This document shows, one piece after another, positions 44,149 through 53,012 of a stretch of 64,000 nucleotides of DNA. The notes below the pieces were generated by a model. That model was not told where the DNA came from. It was given only the letters and a program-made list of their open reading frames with translations, and searched no databases. Made by a program: the position numbers and the translations under genes. The stretch comes from CAYPGT01 sp964512985 (GTDB lineage Bacteria; Cyanobacteriota; Vampirovibrionia; LMEP-6097), in the NCBI GenBank assembly GCA_964512985.1, contig CAZELI010000001.1, positions 164,194 to 228,193 of the forward strand, read 5' to 3'. Within the stretch, counting starts at the first letter, position 1, and every line of letters begins with the position of its first letter.

Positions 44149-46307
44149 TGCCAGTTTTTACAGCTGCACCTTATCAAGATATCTTAGGATTGATTACTCA
44201 GATCAGTGTATTGTTGTTTACAGCAAGAATCTTTGGTGAAATTTTCCAGAGATTTGGGCAGCCAGCAGTAGTTGGTGAGATCTTAGCTGGTGTTTTTTGG
44301 GGTCCGTCTTTTCTTGGTAGAATTTTTCCACAATTAATTGGCTTTGCTTTACCTGCTACTAAAATACAGGGACATTTATTGGAGGTTGTGGGTTTATTTG
44401 GTGCGATGTTTCTACTCTTAATTACAGGTCTAGAGACTGATCTTCCTTTGATTAAAAGATTGGCTAGATTTACTTTGGGTACTGCGCTTGGTGGAATAAT
44501 TCTACCGTTCATTTCTGGGTTTATATTGGGTCAATATTTTATCCCAGATTATTTACTTGCAGACCCTAATCGTAGATTGGTTTTTACTTTGTTTCTTGCT
44601 ACTGCAATGTCTATCTCTGCTATTCCTGTGATTTCGCGAGTCTTGATTGATATGAAATTAATGCGTCGTGATTTAGGGCAGAGTATTATTGCAGCTGGCA
44701 TGATAGATGATACTGTTGGTTGGGTCTTACTGTCTTTGGTAACGGGGATGGCAAGCGGGCAGAAGATTGACTTAATGTCGATAATGACCCCACTTATGAT
44801 TATCTCTGGATTCATTATTTTTAGTTTTACTATTGGTAAGTGGTGTATAGAAGTGGTCTTTAATTTTGTGCAGGATGAAATTAAGTCGCAGGATAAGTTT
44901 TTAACTTTGATAGTGGGCTTGGCTTTTCTTTGGGGCTCTCTCAGTAAATCATTGTCATTTGAGCCGCTACTGGGTGTGTTTATAGTTGGAATTATTATTG
45001 GAGAAATCCCTCGTTTCCATTATGAGGTTAAACCTAAGTTACAAAGTATTGCTATGGCAATTTTTTCACCTGTGTTCTTTGCTATTGCGGGTTTAAAGGT
45101 CAATATTTATAATCTCATGACTGTTGATTATTTGATAATTACTTTAATTGTTATTGCAGTTGCTTGCTTTGGTAAAATTGTTGGCGCTTATGTTGGAGCA
45201 AGATTTATTGGTCATAAAGATCACTGGACTGCTCTTGGTTTTGGTGCAGCATTGAATGCTAGAGGAGCAATGGAAATTATTGTCGCTACGATAGGGCTTG
45301 CTGCTGGAATTTTATCTCAGGAAATGTTCTCTATCATTGTTATTATGGCATTGACTACATCGTTGATGGCACCAGCATTCTTGCAAATGATTCTTAAACA
45401 TATGGAGCCTGTAGATGAAGAATTGAAGCGTCTAGAAGAAGAAAAGCTACTGGATGAGAGTCCTATTGCTAAGATACACAAGGTTCTGTTTCCAATGCGA
45501 GAACCTAAAGACGAACAGTTAACAGAATGGCAAATCTTGAGATTTAAAATTTTAGAGAAAATTACTAAAAAAAGAGAGCTATCTCTTACCATCCTACACG
45601 TGAATCCTATTATCAGTGAAAAATCTGATCATAAAAAGACTTTGAATTTAATTAAAGAAAGCAATGAGGGACTAGATCCTGGGTTTAAAGTTGCCAAGGC
45701 AAAGAGTACTGAAATACCAGCTGCTATATTAGATGAAGCTGAGAAGGGTTATGATTTGATGGTTTTAGGATCAACACATCAAGGACAGTCTATTGATTTC
45801 TTCTCTTCAATTATCAGCGAAGTGGTTCGTATGTCACCTTGCCCGACAATCTTGACTTATGCTAATTCCTTAGCTCAAGATTGGCAACCACGCAATATTT
45901 TGGTAGCTGTAAGTAATTCTACTGCAACTAAATACGCAGCTGAGCTTGGTTTACTTATTGCTGAAGCTTCTAGTACGGTAACATTACTCAGCGTCTTGAC
46001 TGGAACTAATTCTGCTTGGTCGCAGAATGTTAATCAATACGCCTTTGATCGTCAAACAGATGTCGCAGTGCAGGCTATTAATACTATTAAGCAGTTAGCC
46101 TTAATTTATAACGTCTCTATTAATGACATAATTGAAGTAGGTGATGATGTAGAATCAACTATATTAAAAGTTGCAGAAATAGAGAAAGCAGATTTAATAA
46201 TTCTTGGTACTAATGTTAAATCAGGCTCTGAGAGACTGTTTCTGGGATCCAGAATTGAATATATGATTCAACACGCGAAATGCCCTATTGTAGTCTTGAA
46301 TGTGTAA
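44148..46307 (+). CDS. CPA2 cation/H+ antiporter with two universal-stress domains
   Basis: 719 residues. About 12 membrane helices (GEILAGVFWGPSFLG; the ion-binding region AAGMIDDTVGW; MSISAIPVISRVL) form a Na+(K+)/H+ antiporter of the KefB/NhaS type. The C-terminal 260 residues hold two UspA-like domains; the second ends with GSERLFLGSRIEYM, the nucleotide-binding signature. Overlaps the LRR stop by 1 nt. In this operon it may supply the Na+ gradient that SbtA needs. Confidence 0.9.
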   Translation: MPVFTAAPYQDILGLITQISVLLFTARIFGEIFQRFGQPAVVGEILAGVFWGPSFLGRIFPQLIGFALPATKIQGHLLEVVGLFGAMFLLLITGLETDLPLIKRLARFTLGTALGGIILPFISGFILGQYFIPDYLLADPNRRLVFTLFLATAMSISAIPVISRVLIDMKLMRRDLGQSIIAAGMIDDTVGWVLLSLVTGMASGQKIDLMSIMTPLMIISGFIIFSFTIGKWCIEVVFNFVQDEIKSQDKFLTLIVGLAFLWGSLSKSLSFEPLLGVFIVGIIIGEIPRFHYEVKPKLQSIAMAIFSPVFFAIAGLKVNIYNLMTVDYLIITLIVIAVACFGKIVGAYVGARFIGHKDHWTALGFGAALNARGAMEIIVATIGLAAGILSQEMFSIIVIMALTTSLMAPAFLQMILKHMEPVDEELKRLEEEKLLDESPIAKIHKVLFPMREPKDEQLTEWQILRFKILEKITKKRELSLTILHVNPIISEKSDHKKTLNLIKESNEGLDPGFKVAKAKSTEIPAAILDEAEKGYDLMVLGSTHQGQSIDFFSSIISEVVRMSPCPTILTYANSLAQDWQPRNILVAVSNSTATKYAAELGLLIAEASSTVTLLSVLTGTNSAWSQNVNQYAFDRQTDVAVQAINTIKQLALIYNVSINDIIEVGDDVESTILKVAEIEKADLIILGTNVKSGSERLFLGSRIEYMIQHAKCPIVVLNV

Positions 46308-46327
46308 ATGGTTATTCAGTTGGAAGA

Positions 46328-46405
46328 TGGTTCTGCCGCTGCGCGCGGCTTAATTAAAATATTTCAGCCGTCCGCAGGACGAACCGCGCCGCAGGCGCGG
46401 AACCA
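46328..46405. repeat. GC-rich palindromic element between antiporter and sbtA
   Basis: Inverted ends TGGTTC/GAACCA with several hairpins inside: CGTCC-GCA-GGACG, CGCGCC-GCA-GGCGCG and GCCGC...GCGGC. GC is far above its surroundings. It lies between convergent genes, where it may stop transcription from either side. No T-run is seen. Confidence 0.75.
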
Positions 46406-46429
46406 CAATAAAAATGAAAGTTAAATTTA

Positions 46430-47407
46430 CTACCAAAAGCGTTCAATAATTGAATAATATAATGGTATTCCAAAAATAATATTAAAACTAAAAGTTATAC
46501 CTAAGCTCATTGGCAATAATAAACTTAGATTTGCTTCTGGTACAGCAAGTCTTACTGCTGCTGGTACTGCTATATAGGATGCACTCGCTGTAAGTACTGT
46601 AAGTAATAAAGCGTTACCAGCTTCGAGTCCTAATAGTTTGGCAAGTATAATTCCTAAAACAGATGCACAGATAGGATAGAGTAAAGCAAATATGCTTAAA
46701 AATAAACCAGATTGTTTGAGGCTTGAGATTTTACTGCCAGCAAGGAGTCCCATATCGAGCATATATAAAGAAAGCATTCCTTTGAAAATATCACCGATAA
46801 AGGGTTTTAGCTCAACTTCTCCTGCAGTGCCACAGATATAACCAATTACCAGGCTGCCGATTAATAGTAAAACAGATCCATTGGTTAAAGCTTCATGGAT
46901 CACGTTTCTGATACGCTTTTGTTGTTTACCATTTTCGTCTTTAACTTTCGATTTGATTATAAGAAGTCCAGATATGATTGCTGGAGATTCCATTAGTGCC
47001 ATACCTGCCACCATAAAACCACCAAAAGGTATGCCATGAGTTTCAAGAAAGGAAGAAGCTGTAATGAAGGTAACAGCACTAATAGAACCGTATGTAGCTG
47101 CAATAGCCCCTGCGTTATAAGAATCTAGTTTTAGCTTTAAAATTTGATAGCAAATAAAAGGTATGAAAAATGAAAGCAAAATACAAACACTCATAACTTT
47201 GATTACTAATGGACTAAAGCCACTATGGAAGAGCTCTTCGCCACCTTTAAGACCTATATCGAAGAGTAAGTACAAAGATAAAAACTTGCCAATCACTGGT
47301 GGTATTTCTAAGTCTGACTTGACTGCAACTGCAATTAAACCTAAAACAAAGAATAAAACAGGAGGATGTAAAAAGTTATTAATTATGCTCGCTTGTACAT
47401 TGTCCAT
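46430..47407 (-). CDS. sbtA: SbtA-type sodium-dependent bicarbonate transporter
   Basis: 325 residues in the DUF897/SbtA family: ten helices with LYLLFDIGLKGGEEL, ATYGSISAVTFITA and GMALMESPAIISG. In cyanobacteria it takes up bicarbonate with Na+. The usual PII-like partner gene sbtB is absent here. TAGAAT lies 8 nt before the ATG. It faces the SulP-anhydrase operon, and the two together make an inorganic-carbon set. Confidence 0.9.
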   Translation of the reverse strand: MDNVQASIINNFLHPPVLFFVLGLIAVAVKSDLEIPPVIGKFLSLYLLFDIGLKGGEELFHSGFSPLVIKVMSVCILLSFFIPFICYQILKLKLDSYNAGAIAATYGSISAVTFITASSFLETHGIPFGGFMVAGMALMESPAIISGLLIIKSKVKDENGKQQKRIRNVIHEALTNGSVLLLIGSLVIGYICGTAGEVELKPFIGDIFKGMLSLYMLDMGLLAGSKISSLKQSGLFLSIFALLYPICASVLGIILAKLLGLEAGNALLLTVLTASASYIAVPAAVRLAVPEANLSLLLPMSLGITFSFNIIFGIPLYYSIIERFW

Positions 47408-47444
47408 GGTCTAATATTCTATACTTTTAAATGAGGAATTTTTT

Positions 47445-47474
47445 ATGAATAAAAAGTTAGGAGGAACTAGGTGA
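47445..47474 (+). CDS. Nine-codon leader ORF (MNKKLGGTR)
   Basis: GAGGA, 7 nt, ATG 47445, nine codons and TGA. Its stop overlaps the GTG of the next gene, and the next gene's AGGAGG (47459-47464) lies inside it. This is the form of a coupled leader peptide. It is too short to judge by composition. Confidence 0.45.
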   Translation: MNKKLGGTR

Positions 47475-48148
47475 TATTATGTGATGAGATAAAGGTCATG
47501 AGAAGTCCTAATTGTAAAATTTGTAGAGTCGTAATTGAAAAGCGAACTGTCTTAAAAAACTCTAGAGTTTATTATCATTGTGATGAGTGTGGGTTTATTA
47601 GCCTTGATTCACGCCTTTTACTGAGTCCTGATGAAGAAAGGGCTCGCTACGATTTACATGAAAACTCTCTTGATAATTCTGGATATTTAAATTTTTTGCG
47701 TAACTTTATTGAGCTTGCTGTGAAGCCTTACCCCGTACAGAAGATACTGGATTATGGATCTGGACCGAATCCTAATTTAGCTAATTTGTTAAAAGGTCTT
47801 GGATATGAAGTGGATATTTATGATCCTTATTATGCGCCTTGCAATGCAATCCTAGAAGCTTCATATGATTTAATTGTCTCTACTGAAACATTCGAGCATT
47901 TCTCTGATCCACTGAAAGAACTGAGATTTATTAATAGTCTTCTCAGACCGCAAGCTTACCTTGCGATTATGACTAGTTTTGCTTGCTCATACGAAGACTT
48001 TAAGGCTTGGCGTTATAAAGATGACGAGACTCACATAGCTTTTTACTCAATGCAAACTTTTCAGAAGCTTACCGAGTTGTTCTCTATGAAGGTGATATAC
48101 ACCAACCATAAAAATATCGTTGTCTTACAAAGAAACTTTACTTACTAG
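47471..48148 (+). CDS. Zinc-ribbon/SAM-dependent methyltransferase
   Basis: 225 residues. An N-terminal CxxC...CxxC ribbon (CKICR, CDECG) precedes a Rossmann methyltransferase domain (ILDYGSGPNPNLANLL; LIVSTETFEHFSD). Like the 51023-51745 gene it belongs to the class in which a C-terminal methyltransferase_11-type domain follows a zinc ribbon. Substrate unknown. AGGAGG 6 nt before the GTG. It overlaps dps by 11 nt, convergent. Confidence 0.85.
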   Translation: MILCDEIKVMRSPNCKICRVVIEKRTVLKNSRVYYHCDECGFISLDSRLLLSPDEERARYDLHENSLDNSGYLNFLRNFIELAVKPYPVQKILDYGSGPNPNLANLLKGLGYEVDIYDPYYAPCNAILEASYDLIVSTETFEHFSDPLKELRFINSLLRPQAYLAIMTSFACSYEDFKAWRYKDDETHIAFYSMQTFQKLTELFSMKVIYTNHKNIVVLQRNFTY

Positions 48149-48587
48149 ATTTCAGCATCCAAGCGCTCTTCTGATGTGCTTTGATTCTGGCGATGGCTAA
48201 ATCTTCAGTTTCCGCATCATTCTCTTCTTCAGCAGTATCTCTTAGCTTAATCAGAGTTTCTATTACTTGTTCGTTACTATTATAAAGATCTTTAATCATG
48301 CTACTTGCATCTAGGCTGTTATCAGCTTCAACTATATGACTTAAATTAGAGAACTCTGAGAAGGATCCAGGTGCTTTCTCTCCTAATGCCCTGATTCTCT
48401 CAGCGATCTCATCTACAGCTAGAAACAGCTCATTATATTGTCCTTCAAATAAAGTATGAAGACTGAAAAAATTAGGACCAGTAACATTCCAATGATAGTT
48501 ATGTGTTTTAAGTAAAAGTGTATAAGTATCAGCTAAGCAATTTTTTAATTCAGTAACGGTTTTAGATTTCTTGATTGTTGTTGTCAT
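48138..48587 (-). CDS. dps: Dps-family DNA-binding ferritin
   Basis: 149 residues. KTHNYHWNVTG and VDEIAERIRALGE give the inter-subunit ferroxidase ligands. Dps stores iron and protects DNA from peroxide. AAGGAG 7 nt before the ATG and TATAAT about 55 nt upstream; a leadered, SD-type gene. It overlaps the methyltransferase by 11 nt. Confidence 0.94.
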   Translation of the reverse strand: MTTTIKKSKTVTELKNCLADTYTLLLKTHNYHWNVTGPNFFSLHTLFEGQYNELFLAVDEIAERIRALGEKAPGSFSEFSNLSHIVEADNSLDASSMIKDLYNSNEQVIETLIKLRDTAEEENDAETEDLAIARIKAHQKSAWMLKSSK

Positions 48588-48756
48588 ATTAATTCTCCTT
48601 GAATAATTTTTGATGCTTACTACATTAGACGTTTAATTACTATTATAGCACAAAATAGTTTCAGTAGAAATTAATTGCGTGGAACCCTCCTCATCCCAGT
48701 TCGAGGGATTTTGTAAAATAAGAATCGAGTGAGTAGCTGAGCTATAATAGTAACTT

Positions 48757-49869
48757 ATGAGTAAGAAGACCCTAGCCTTAATCGTTATAGTGATTGTTGT
48801 CATACTAACTATAGTGGGTTTTTTCTTTGTGAAAGATCAAATTCTTTCCTATCAATTATCGAAAGATTTTAAGATGCCTATCAAAGTCAAAGGTATGAAT
48901 TTTAATCTAGCAAAGCTATTGAGTAAAGATCAGCAAAAAATAAGCTTGAAGCTTTTAGCTGTAGGTGAAGGTGAAGCCACGATTAATCTTGAAAATATTG
49001 AAATCACCAGAATCGCTAAAAACACTCATCAACCGAATTATTGTTTAGATGGTCATGCTGTTGCTGAGAAGATTTATATGGGTCATAGAGCTATTGCTGG
49101 CTGTAGTGGAGGATTGGATTTCATTTGTGTGCCATATATGCCTGATAAACAGAAGAATCCTCATATCCTCATTAGCAATGCTTTATTGAAATTAGGTAAT
49201 AGTAACTTGAGGGCTAATGGCATCGTAGATACTGATATGAAGACTGAGGTTTCTACTGTGCAATTACGCGGAGCTTTATCGAGAGGTGCTTTGAATAAAA
49301 CATTAGCTTGCTTAAACGCTGGTACTGACCAGATTGTAGCTGAGGCTGAAGTGCCTGGCTTTGAATTTAATTTTAGTGCTGGTGAGAAAGTAGACCCTGT
49401 GACTAATATTACTGGTCAGGGCAGTTTTAATTTATATCAAGGAGAGTTCAAATATATTAATTTAATTGAACCCGTAATTGAGTACTTGAAGTCATCTCCT
49501 GATGCCACGAAAACGAGTCAGGGTGATAATTTTGATAAAGTAAGTAGTAATTTCTCAATTCGTGATCAGAAAGTTTATCTATCTAATTTATCACTTATTA
49601 ATAGATTGTTTTCAGCTACAGGACAAGGTTCTATTGGTTTTAATAATGTTATGGATCTAAGTATCTTTGTCCATGGAATAGATAAAATATTACCTACTAA
49701 AGTTGGTCAAGTATTACCTGGTGGTACCATTCCTCTGAAAATTACTGGGCGTACTGAGAAGCCACATATTAGACCAGATCTAGTTGGTGCTATGGGGCAA
49801 GTAGCGAACCAGGCTGTTAATCAAGCTCTCGATCAGGCTAGTAAGGCAATACAGAAATTGTGGAACTAG
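48757..49869 (+). CDS. AsmA-like envelope protein
   Basis: 370 residues. One membrane helix (about 6-26), then a beta-rich domain; the C-terminal part (LPTKVGQVLPGGTIPLKITGRTEKPHIRPDL) matches the end of AsmA/TamB-like bridge proteins. A role in lipid movement across the periplasm is likely by family. TATAAT (48743-48748) is 8 nt before the ATG; leaderless. Confidence 0.72.
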   Translation: MSKKTLALIVIVIVVILTIVGFFFVKDQILSYQLSKDFKMPIKVKGMNFNLAKLLSKDQQKISLKLLAVGEGEATINLENIEITRIAKNTHQPNYCLDGHAVAEKIYMGHRAIAGCSGGLDFICVPYMPDKQKNPHILISNALLKLGNSNLRANGIVDTDMKTEVSTVQLRGALSRGALNKTLACLNAGTDQIVAEAEVPGFEFNFSAGEKVDPVTNITGQGSFNLYQGEFKYINLIEPVIEYLKSSPDATKTSQGDNFDKVSSNFSIRDQKVYLSNLSLINRLFSATGQGSIGFNNVMDLSIFVHGIDKILPTKVGQVLPGGTIPLKITGRTEKPHIRPDLVGAMGQVANQAVNQALDQASKAIQKLWN

Positions 49870-49909
49870 CTATATATTCGAATCATATATGTCATGGTAT
49901 ATTGTAAAG

Positions 49910-51013
49910 ATGCCTCGTATATTTCTATTCTTACTACTTATAACTAATTTAGGAGTGGCACATGCCAAGGTTAATAAGACTTCTTCAAGTTTTGTTTTTG
50001 AAGGTAGTACAGTCGTGGTCACTGGGGTGAAATTTAATTCTGCTGTTAATCCAGTCAAAGCAATCTTAATCGATGGTAATGCTGAGCAGTTTGGAGAGGA
50101 TTTGGAATTAACCATAGCTCCAGCTAAATTTAAATTCACTGCGCCTGATGTTAGTTCTACCAAGACACTGATTCTGAGAGTCACTGGGGGAGATGTAGGC
50201 GAAGATGATGAGCCTGATGATTTCCCGCTAGTAATTTTTAACCTGCCAGATTTAACTTCACCTGATCCAAATCCACCTGATGATGAGCTTAATGTAACTA
50301 ATATTACAACTGGTAGCGTTATTTTCCAGAATACAGTTTTAACTGGAGACACTAATGGTACTTTGCTTTGGAATAATAAAAAAGTCATAGACAATACTGG
50401 CGCTCTACTTTCTAAGAAACTCACAATGAATGGTATTTTACTTACTACTGGGGCTAATGGATCATTGTCTTGGAATAGTCATGTTATTGCTACAGGTGCA
50501 GGTAAAGTACAAGCTGCTAATATCAGTAATGGCAATACAACCCTCTCTGTAGCTGGTACTAAGAGTATTCTACTGAACAGTGGTAATGGAGCTGTAAGTG
50601 TTACTCTCCCAACATCAGGATTTATTGCTGGAACTTTACGTGGTGAATATAGCTTTGCGACTGATGGTGGTACTGTCGGTAGTATTAATTTACGTAATGC
50701 AACACTGCCAGCTAATGCACGTGTAACTCGCGCTTGGTATGAGGTACTCACAGCATTAACATCTGCGTCTGGCGCTTCGACTATAGCGTTCAGTATTCCT
50801 ACTAATGATGCTAATGGTATCTTAGCTCCGATAGCGATCTCCGATGTTTCTACTCCTTGGGCGCTTGGTGTGCATAGCACTATCCAGAATGGTTTGGTAA
50901 CTAATATCTCAGAGAAGACTACTGCTGCTCGTAATATTCAAATGGTACTTGCTGGTGAAGCTCTTACTGCTGGCAAATTAGTACTTTATGCTGAATATGT
51001 AATTGCACCGTAA
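49910..51013 (+). CDS. Secreted beta-rich protein, tail-fibre-like
   Basis: About 367 residues with a signal peptide (ending AHA). An Ig/IPT-like N-terminal domain (20-110), an acidic Pro/Asp-rich linker, and the repeated NGTLLWNNK / NGSLSWNSH and VSVTLPTSGFIAG motifs that recall tail-fibre proteins and the collagen-like protein at 38828. ATG 49910 is preferred to 49889 because it starts the signal peptide. Confidence 0.65.
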   Translation: MPRIFLFLLLITNLGVAHAKVNKTSSSFVFEGSTVVVTGVKFNSAVNPVKAILIDGNAEQFGEDLELTIAPAKFKFTAPDVSSTKTLILRVTGGDVGEDDEPDDFPLVIFNLPDLTSPDPNPPDDELNVTNITTGSVIFQNTVLTGDTNGTLLWNNKKVIDNTGALLSKKLTMNGILLTTGANGSLSWNSHVIATGAGKVQAANISNGNTTLSVAGTKSILLNSGNGAVSVTLPTSGFIAGTLRGEYSFATDGGTVGSINLRNATLPANARVTRAWYEVLTALTSASGASTIAFSIPTNDANGILAPIAISDVSTPWALGVHSTIQNGLVTNISEKTTAARNIQMVLAGEALTAGKLVLYAEYVIAP

Positions 51014-51022
51014 AGTTATCAT

Positions 51023-51745
51023 CTAAGCTACTCTTCTTGCTATAAGTTGAATTGTTGTTTTAGTTGTCCATTCAAACCTGAGTACTTGGATGTGATGCTC
51101 AGTTAATAATTGCTTGAGAACTTCATGATTAAAGTAAACGAGATGATCTGGTGCATGTACATGTTTCCAAGAAGAAAATTTCCGAGGTACTCTGAAATGA
51201 CCAGCATCTGGTGTGGTCATATAAAGTATGCCATTGATATTCATGATGTTTCTTAATGATTCAACGAACTCATGAGGAGTGGGAATATGTTCTATAACCT
51301 CGGTGCAGAAGACTAAGTCGTAATGCTTAGATTCTTTTTGAACTTGCGCAATATTATTCACTGAGAATTGATTATTCGGAAAATTATTTCTGGCAAAATT
51401 TATTGCAGCTTCACATAGATCTATACCACTAGAGTCATATCCTAATCTACGAGCAGCTTCTACATTGGCACCAGTACTACATCCTATGTCTAAGAACTTC
51501 CCTCTTGAACAGTATTTTTGTAATCGTTGTATTTTTCTTCTGCCGCTTTTTAATTTGCGCTCTATTACACTTGCGTAGTAACTAAAGTTCTCTTGACTAG
51601 CATAGAATTCACTTAAGCACTCTTCTGTCGGAACTGGATCTAAGAAACGTAATCCACAATCATTGCATTGAACTATCGAGAAAGAACCAGTGTTACCAAT
51701 ATTCTTATGGTCCTCAGATGAACAAACTAAACAAGCGCTATTCAT
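51023..51745 (-). CDS. Zinc-ribbon/SAM-dependent methyltransferase
   Basis: About 240 residues. CLVCS...CNDCG ribbon, then FLDIGCSTGANVEAARRLG and LVFCTEVIEHIP of a class I methyltransferase. The C-terminal HVHAPDHLVYFNHEVL is as in ubiquinone/glycan-type methyltransferases acting on small molecules. A second zinc-ribbon methyltransferase is at 47471. Confidence 0.85.
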   Translation of the reverse strand: MNSACLVCSSEDHKNIGNTGSFSIVQCNDCGLRFLDPVPTEECLSEFYASQENFSYYASVIERKLKSGRRKIQRLQKYCSRGKFLDIGCSTGANVEAARRLGYDSSGIDLCEAAINFARNNFPNNQFSVNNIAQVQKESKHYDLVFCTEVIEHIPTPHEFVESLRNIMNINGILYMTTPDAGHFRVPRKFSSWKHVHAPDHLVYFNHEVLKQLLTEHHIQVLRFEWTTKTTIQLIARRVA

Positions 51746-51774
51746 GCACAATAATTAAAGCACTGGTCTTTTAA

Positions 51775-51817
51775 ATCGTCTATTTATCGTCTATAAATCG
51801 TCTATTTAGGGTATAAT
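51775..51817 (+). promoter_or_regulatory. fic promoter with three 11-bp direct repeats
   Basis: ATCGTCTATTT, ATCGTCTATAA, ATCGTCTATTT (51775-51785, 51786-51796, 51797-51807) abut, and TATAAT follows at 51812-51817. The repeats cover the -35 position, where no TTGACA is present. An activator or repressor bound here would control the gene. Confidence 0.7.
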
Positions 51818-51823
51818 AAGGCT

Positions 51824-52852
51824 ATGTTTAAGCCAAAATATACTATTAGCCCAAAGCTTCTAGAGAATATTAAACATATAGCCGTTCTTCGTTCAGAACT
51901 GAACCACAAGAGTTTTCCGAAGCCAGTTTTATTAGAGTTAGAGAAGAATGCTAACGCTAGCTCTTCACATTCCTCTACTTCTATAGAAGGTAACCCTTTA
52001 CCTCTAACTGAAGTGAAGAGAATCTTGAAGAATAATCCATCAAGTATAAGAGATACCGAGCAGGAAGTTCTTAATTATAATAATGCTTTAGAACATTTAA
52101 AAAAATTACCTAAGTCCAAAAACGAATTATTGAATTTGAATCTAGTTCTGGAAATCCAGAAGATAGTGATGAATAAACTTCTTACCAAAAATTGTTTAGG
52201 TAAAATTCGTAAAGAACCAGTCTTTGTTAATAATCCTAAAACTGGTCAAACTATTTATTGGCCTCCTGATCATGATGATGTCACATGTCTCATGAAAGAA
52301 TTGATTGACTATATCAATGAAAACAAATCCAAGACTGATTTCTTGATCTTAAGTGGCATCTTTCATAAGCAATTTGTGATTATTCATCCCTTTATTGATG
52401 GTAATGGACGTACTACCAGATTAATGACCAAACATTTACTAGCTAATTTGGGTTTGAATACTTTCAATCTTTTTAGCTTTGAAAATTATTACAATAGAAA
52501 TGTAACTAAGTATTTTCAGAAGGTCGGTGAGGTTGGAAACTACTATGATATAAAAAATACTTTAGATTTTACTGAATGGTTAGAATATTTCACAGATGGA
52601 ATCATTGATGAATTACTTCGTGTTGGCGGTGAATTAAATAAATTATCTATTAATCCAGATACTCAGCTTGAGACCTATCATAAAAAACTACTTAAATATA
52701 TCGAAGAACATGGATATATAAACGATAAACTTTATTCGGAAATAACCGATCGCGCCAAAGCTACTCGTAGTCTAGACTTTCGTAAACTTATTGATATAGG
52801 ATTAATAGAGAAGTTTGGAAAGGCTAGGGCGACATATTATAAGTTGAAATAA
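51824..52852 (+). CDS. Fic-domain adenylyltransferase with C-terminal winged helix
   Basis: 342 residues, second Fic protein of the window. HPFIDGNGRTTR (His188) is the catalytic loop and SSTSIEGN (50-57, Glu55) the inhibitory helix motif. The C-terminal 60 residues look like a winged helix (YINDKLYSEITDRAKATRS). TATAAT is 6 nt before the ATG (leaderless) and the operator-like repeats lie just upstream. Confidence 0.9.
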   Translation: MFKPKYTISPKLLENIKHIAVLRSELNHKSFPKPVLLELEKNANASSSHSSTSIEGNPLPLTEVKRILKNNPSSIRDTEQEVLNYNNALEHLKKLPKSKNELLNLNLVLEIQKIVMNKLLTKNCLGKIRKEPVFVNNPKTGQTIYWPPDHDDVTCLMKELIDYINENKSKTDFLILSGIFHKQFVIIHPFIDGNGRTTRLMTKHLLANLGLNTFNLFSFENYYNRNVTKYFQKVGEVGNYYDIKNTLDFTEWLEYFTDGIIDELLRVGGELNKLSINPDTQLETYHKKLLKYIEEHGYINDKLYSEITDRAKATRSLDFRKLIDIGLIEKFGKARATYYKLK

Positions 52853-53012
52853 GTGTTGTTCGTTAGCCTACCCAGATGTGGATGTTGGTACGGTATTAAA
52901 GTAGGAGTGTCAGGGAAGTCAGTAAGCCAATACTCATTTTGTAATCTTAAAATATTCCTTGCTATTTTATCAATACCAAATATATTACATTTTAGTTAAT
53001 TAAAAATACCGA

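Noticed and set aside
40798..47407. Island as horizontally acquired cassette
   Set aside because: Base composition, start-signal type and repeats match the surroundings; no integrase, tRNA or att-like repeat at its borders.
48680..48715. Terminator/hairpin CCCTC...GAGGG before the AsmA-like gene
   Set aside because: Stem of only 5 bp with a 13-nt loop and no T-run; not supportable.
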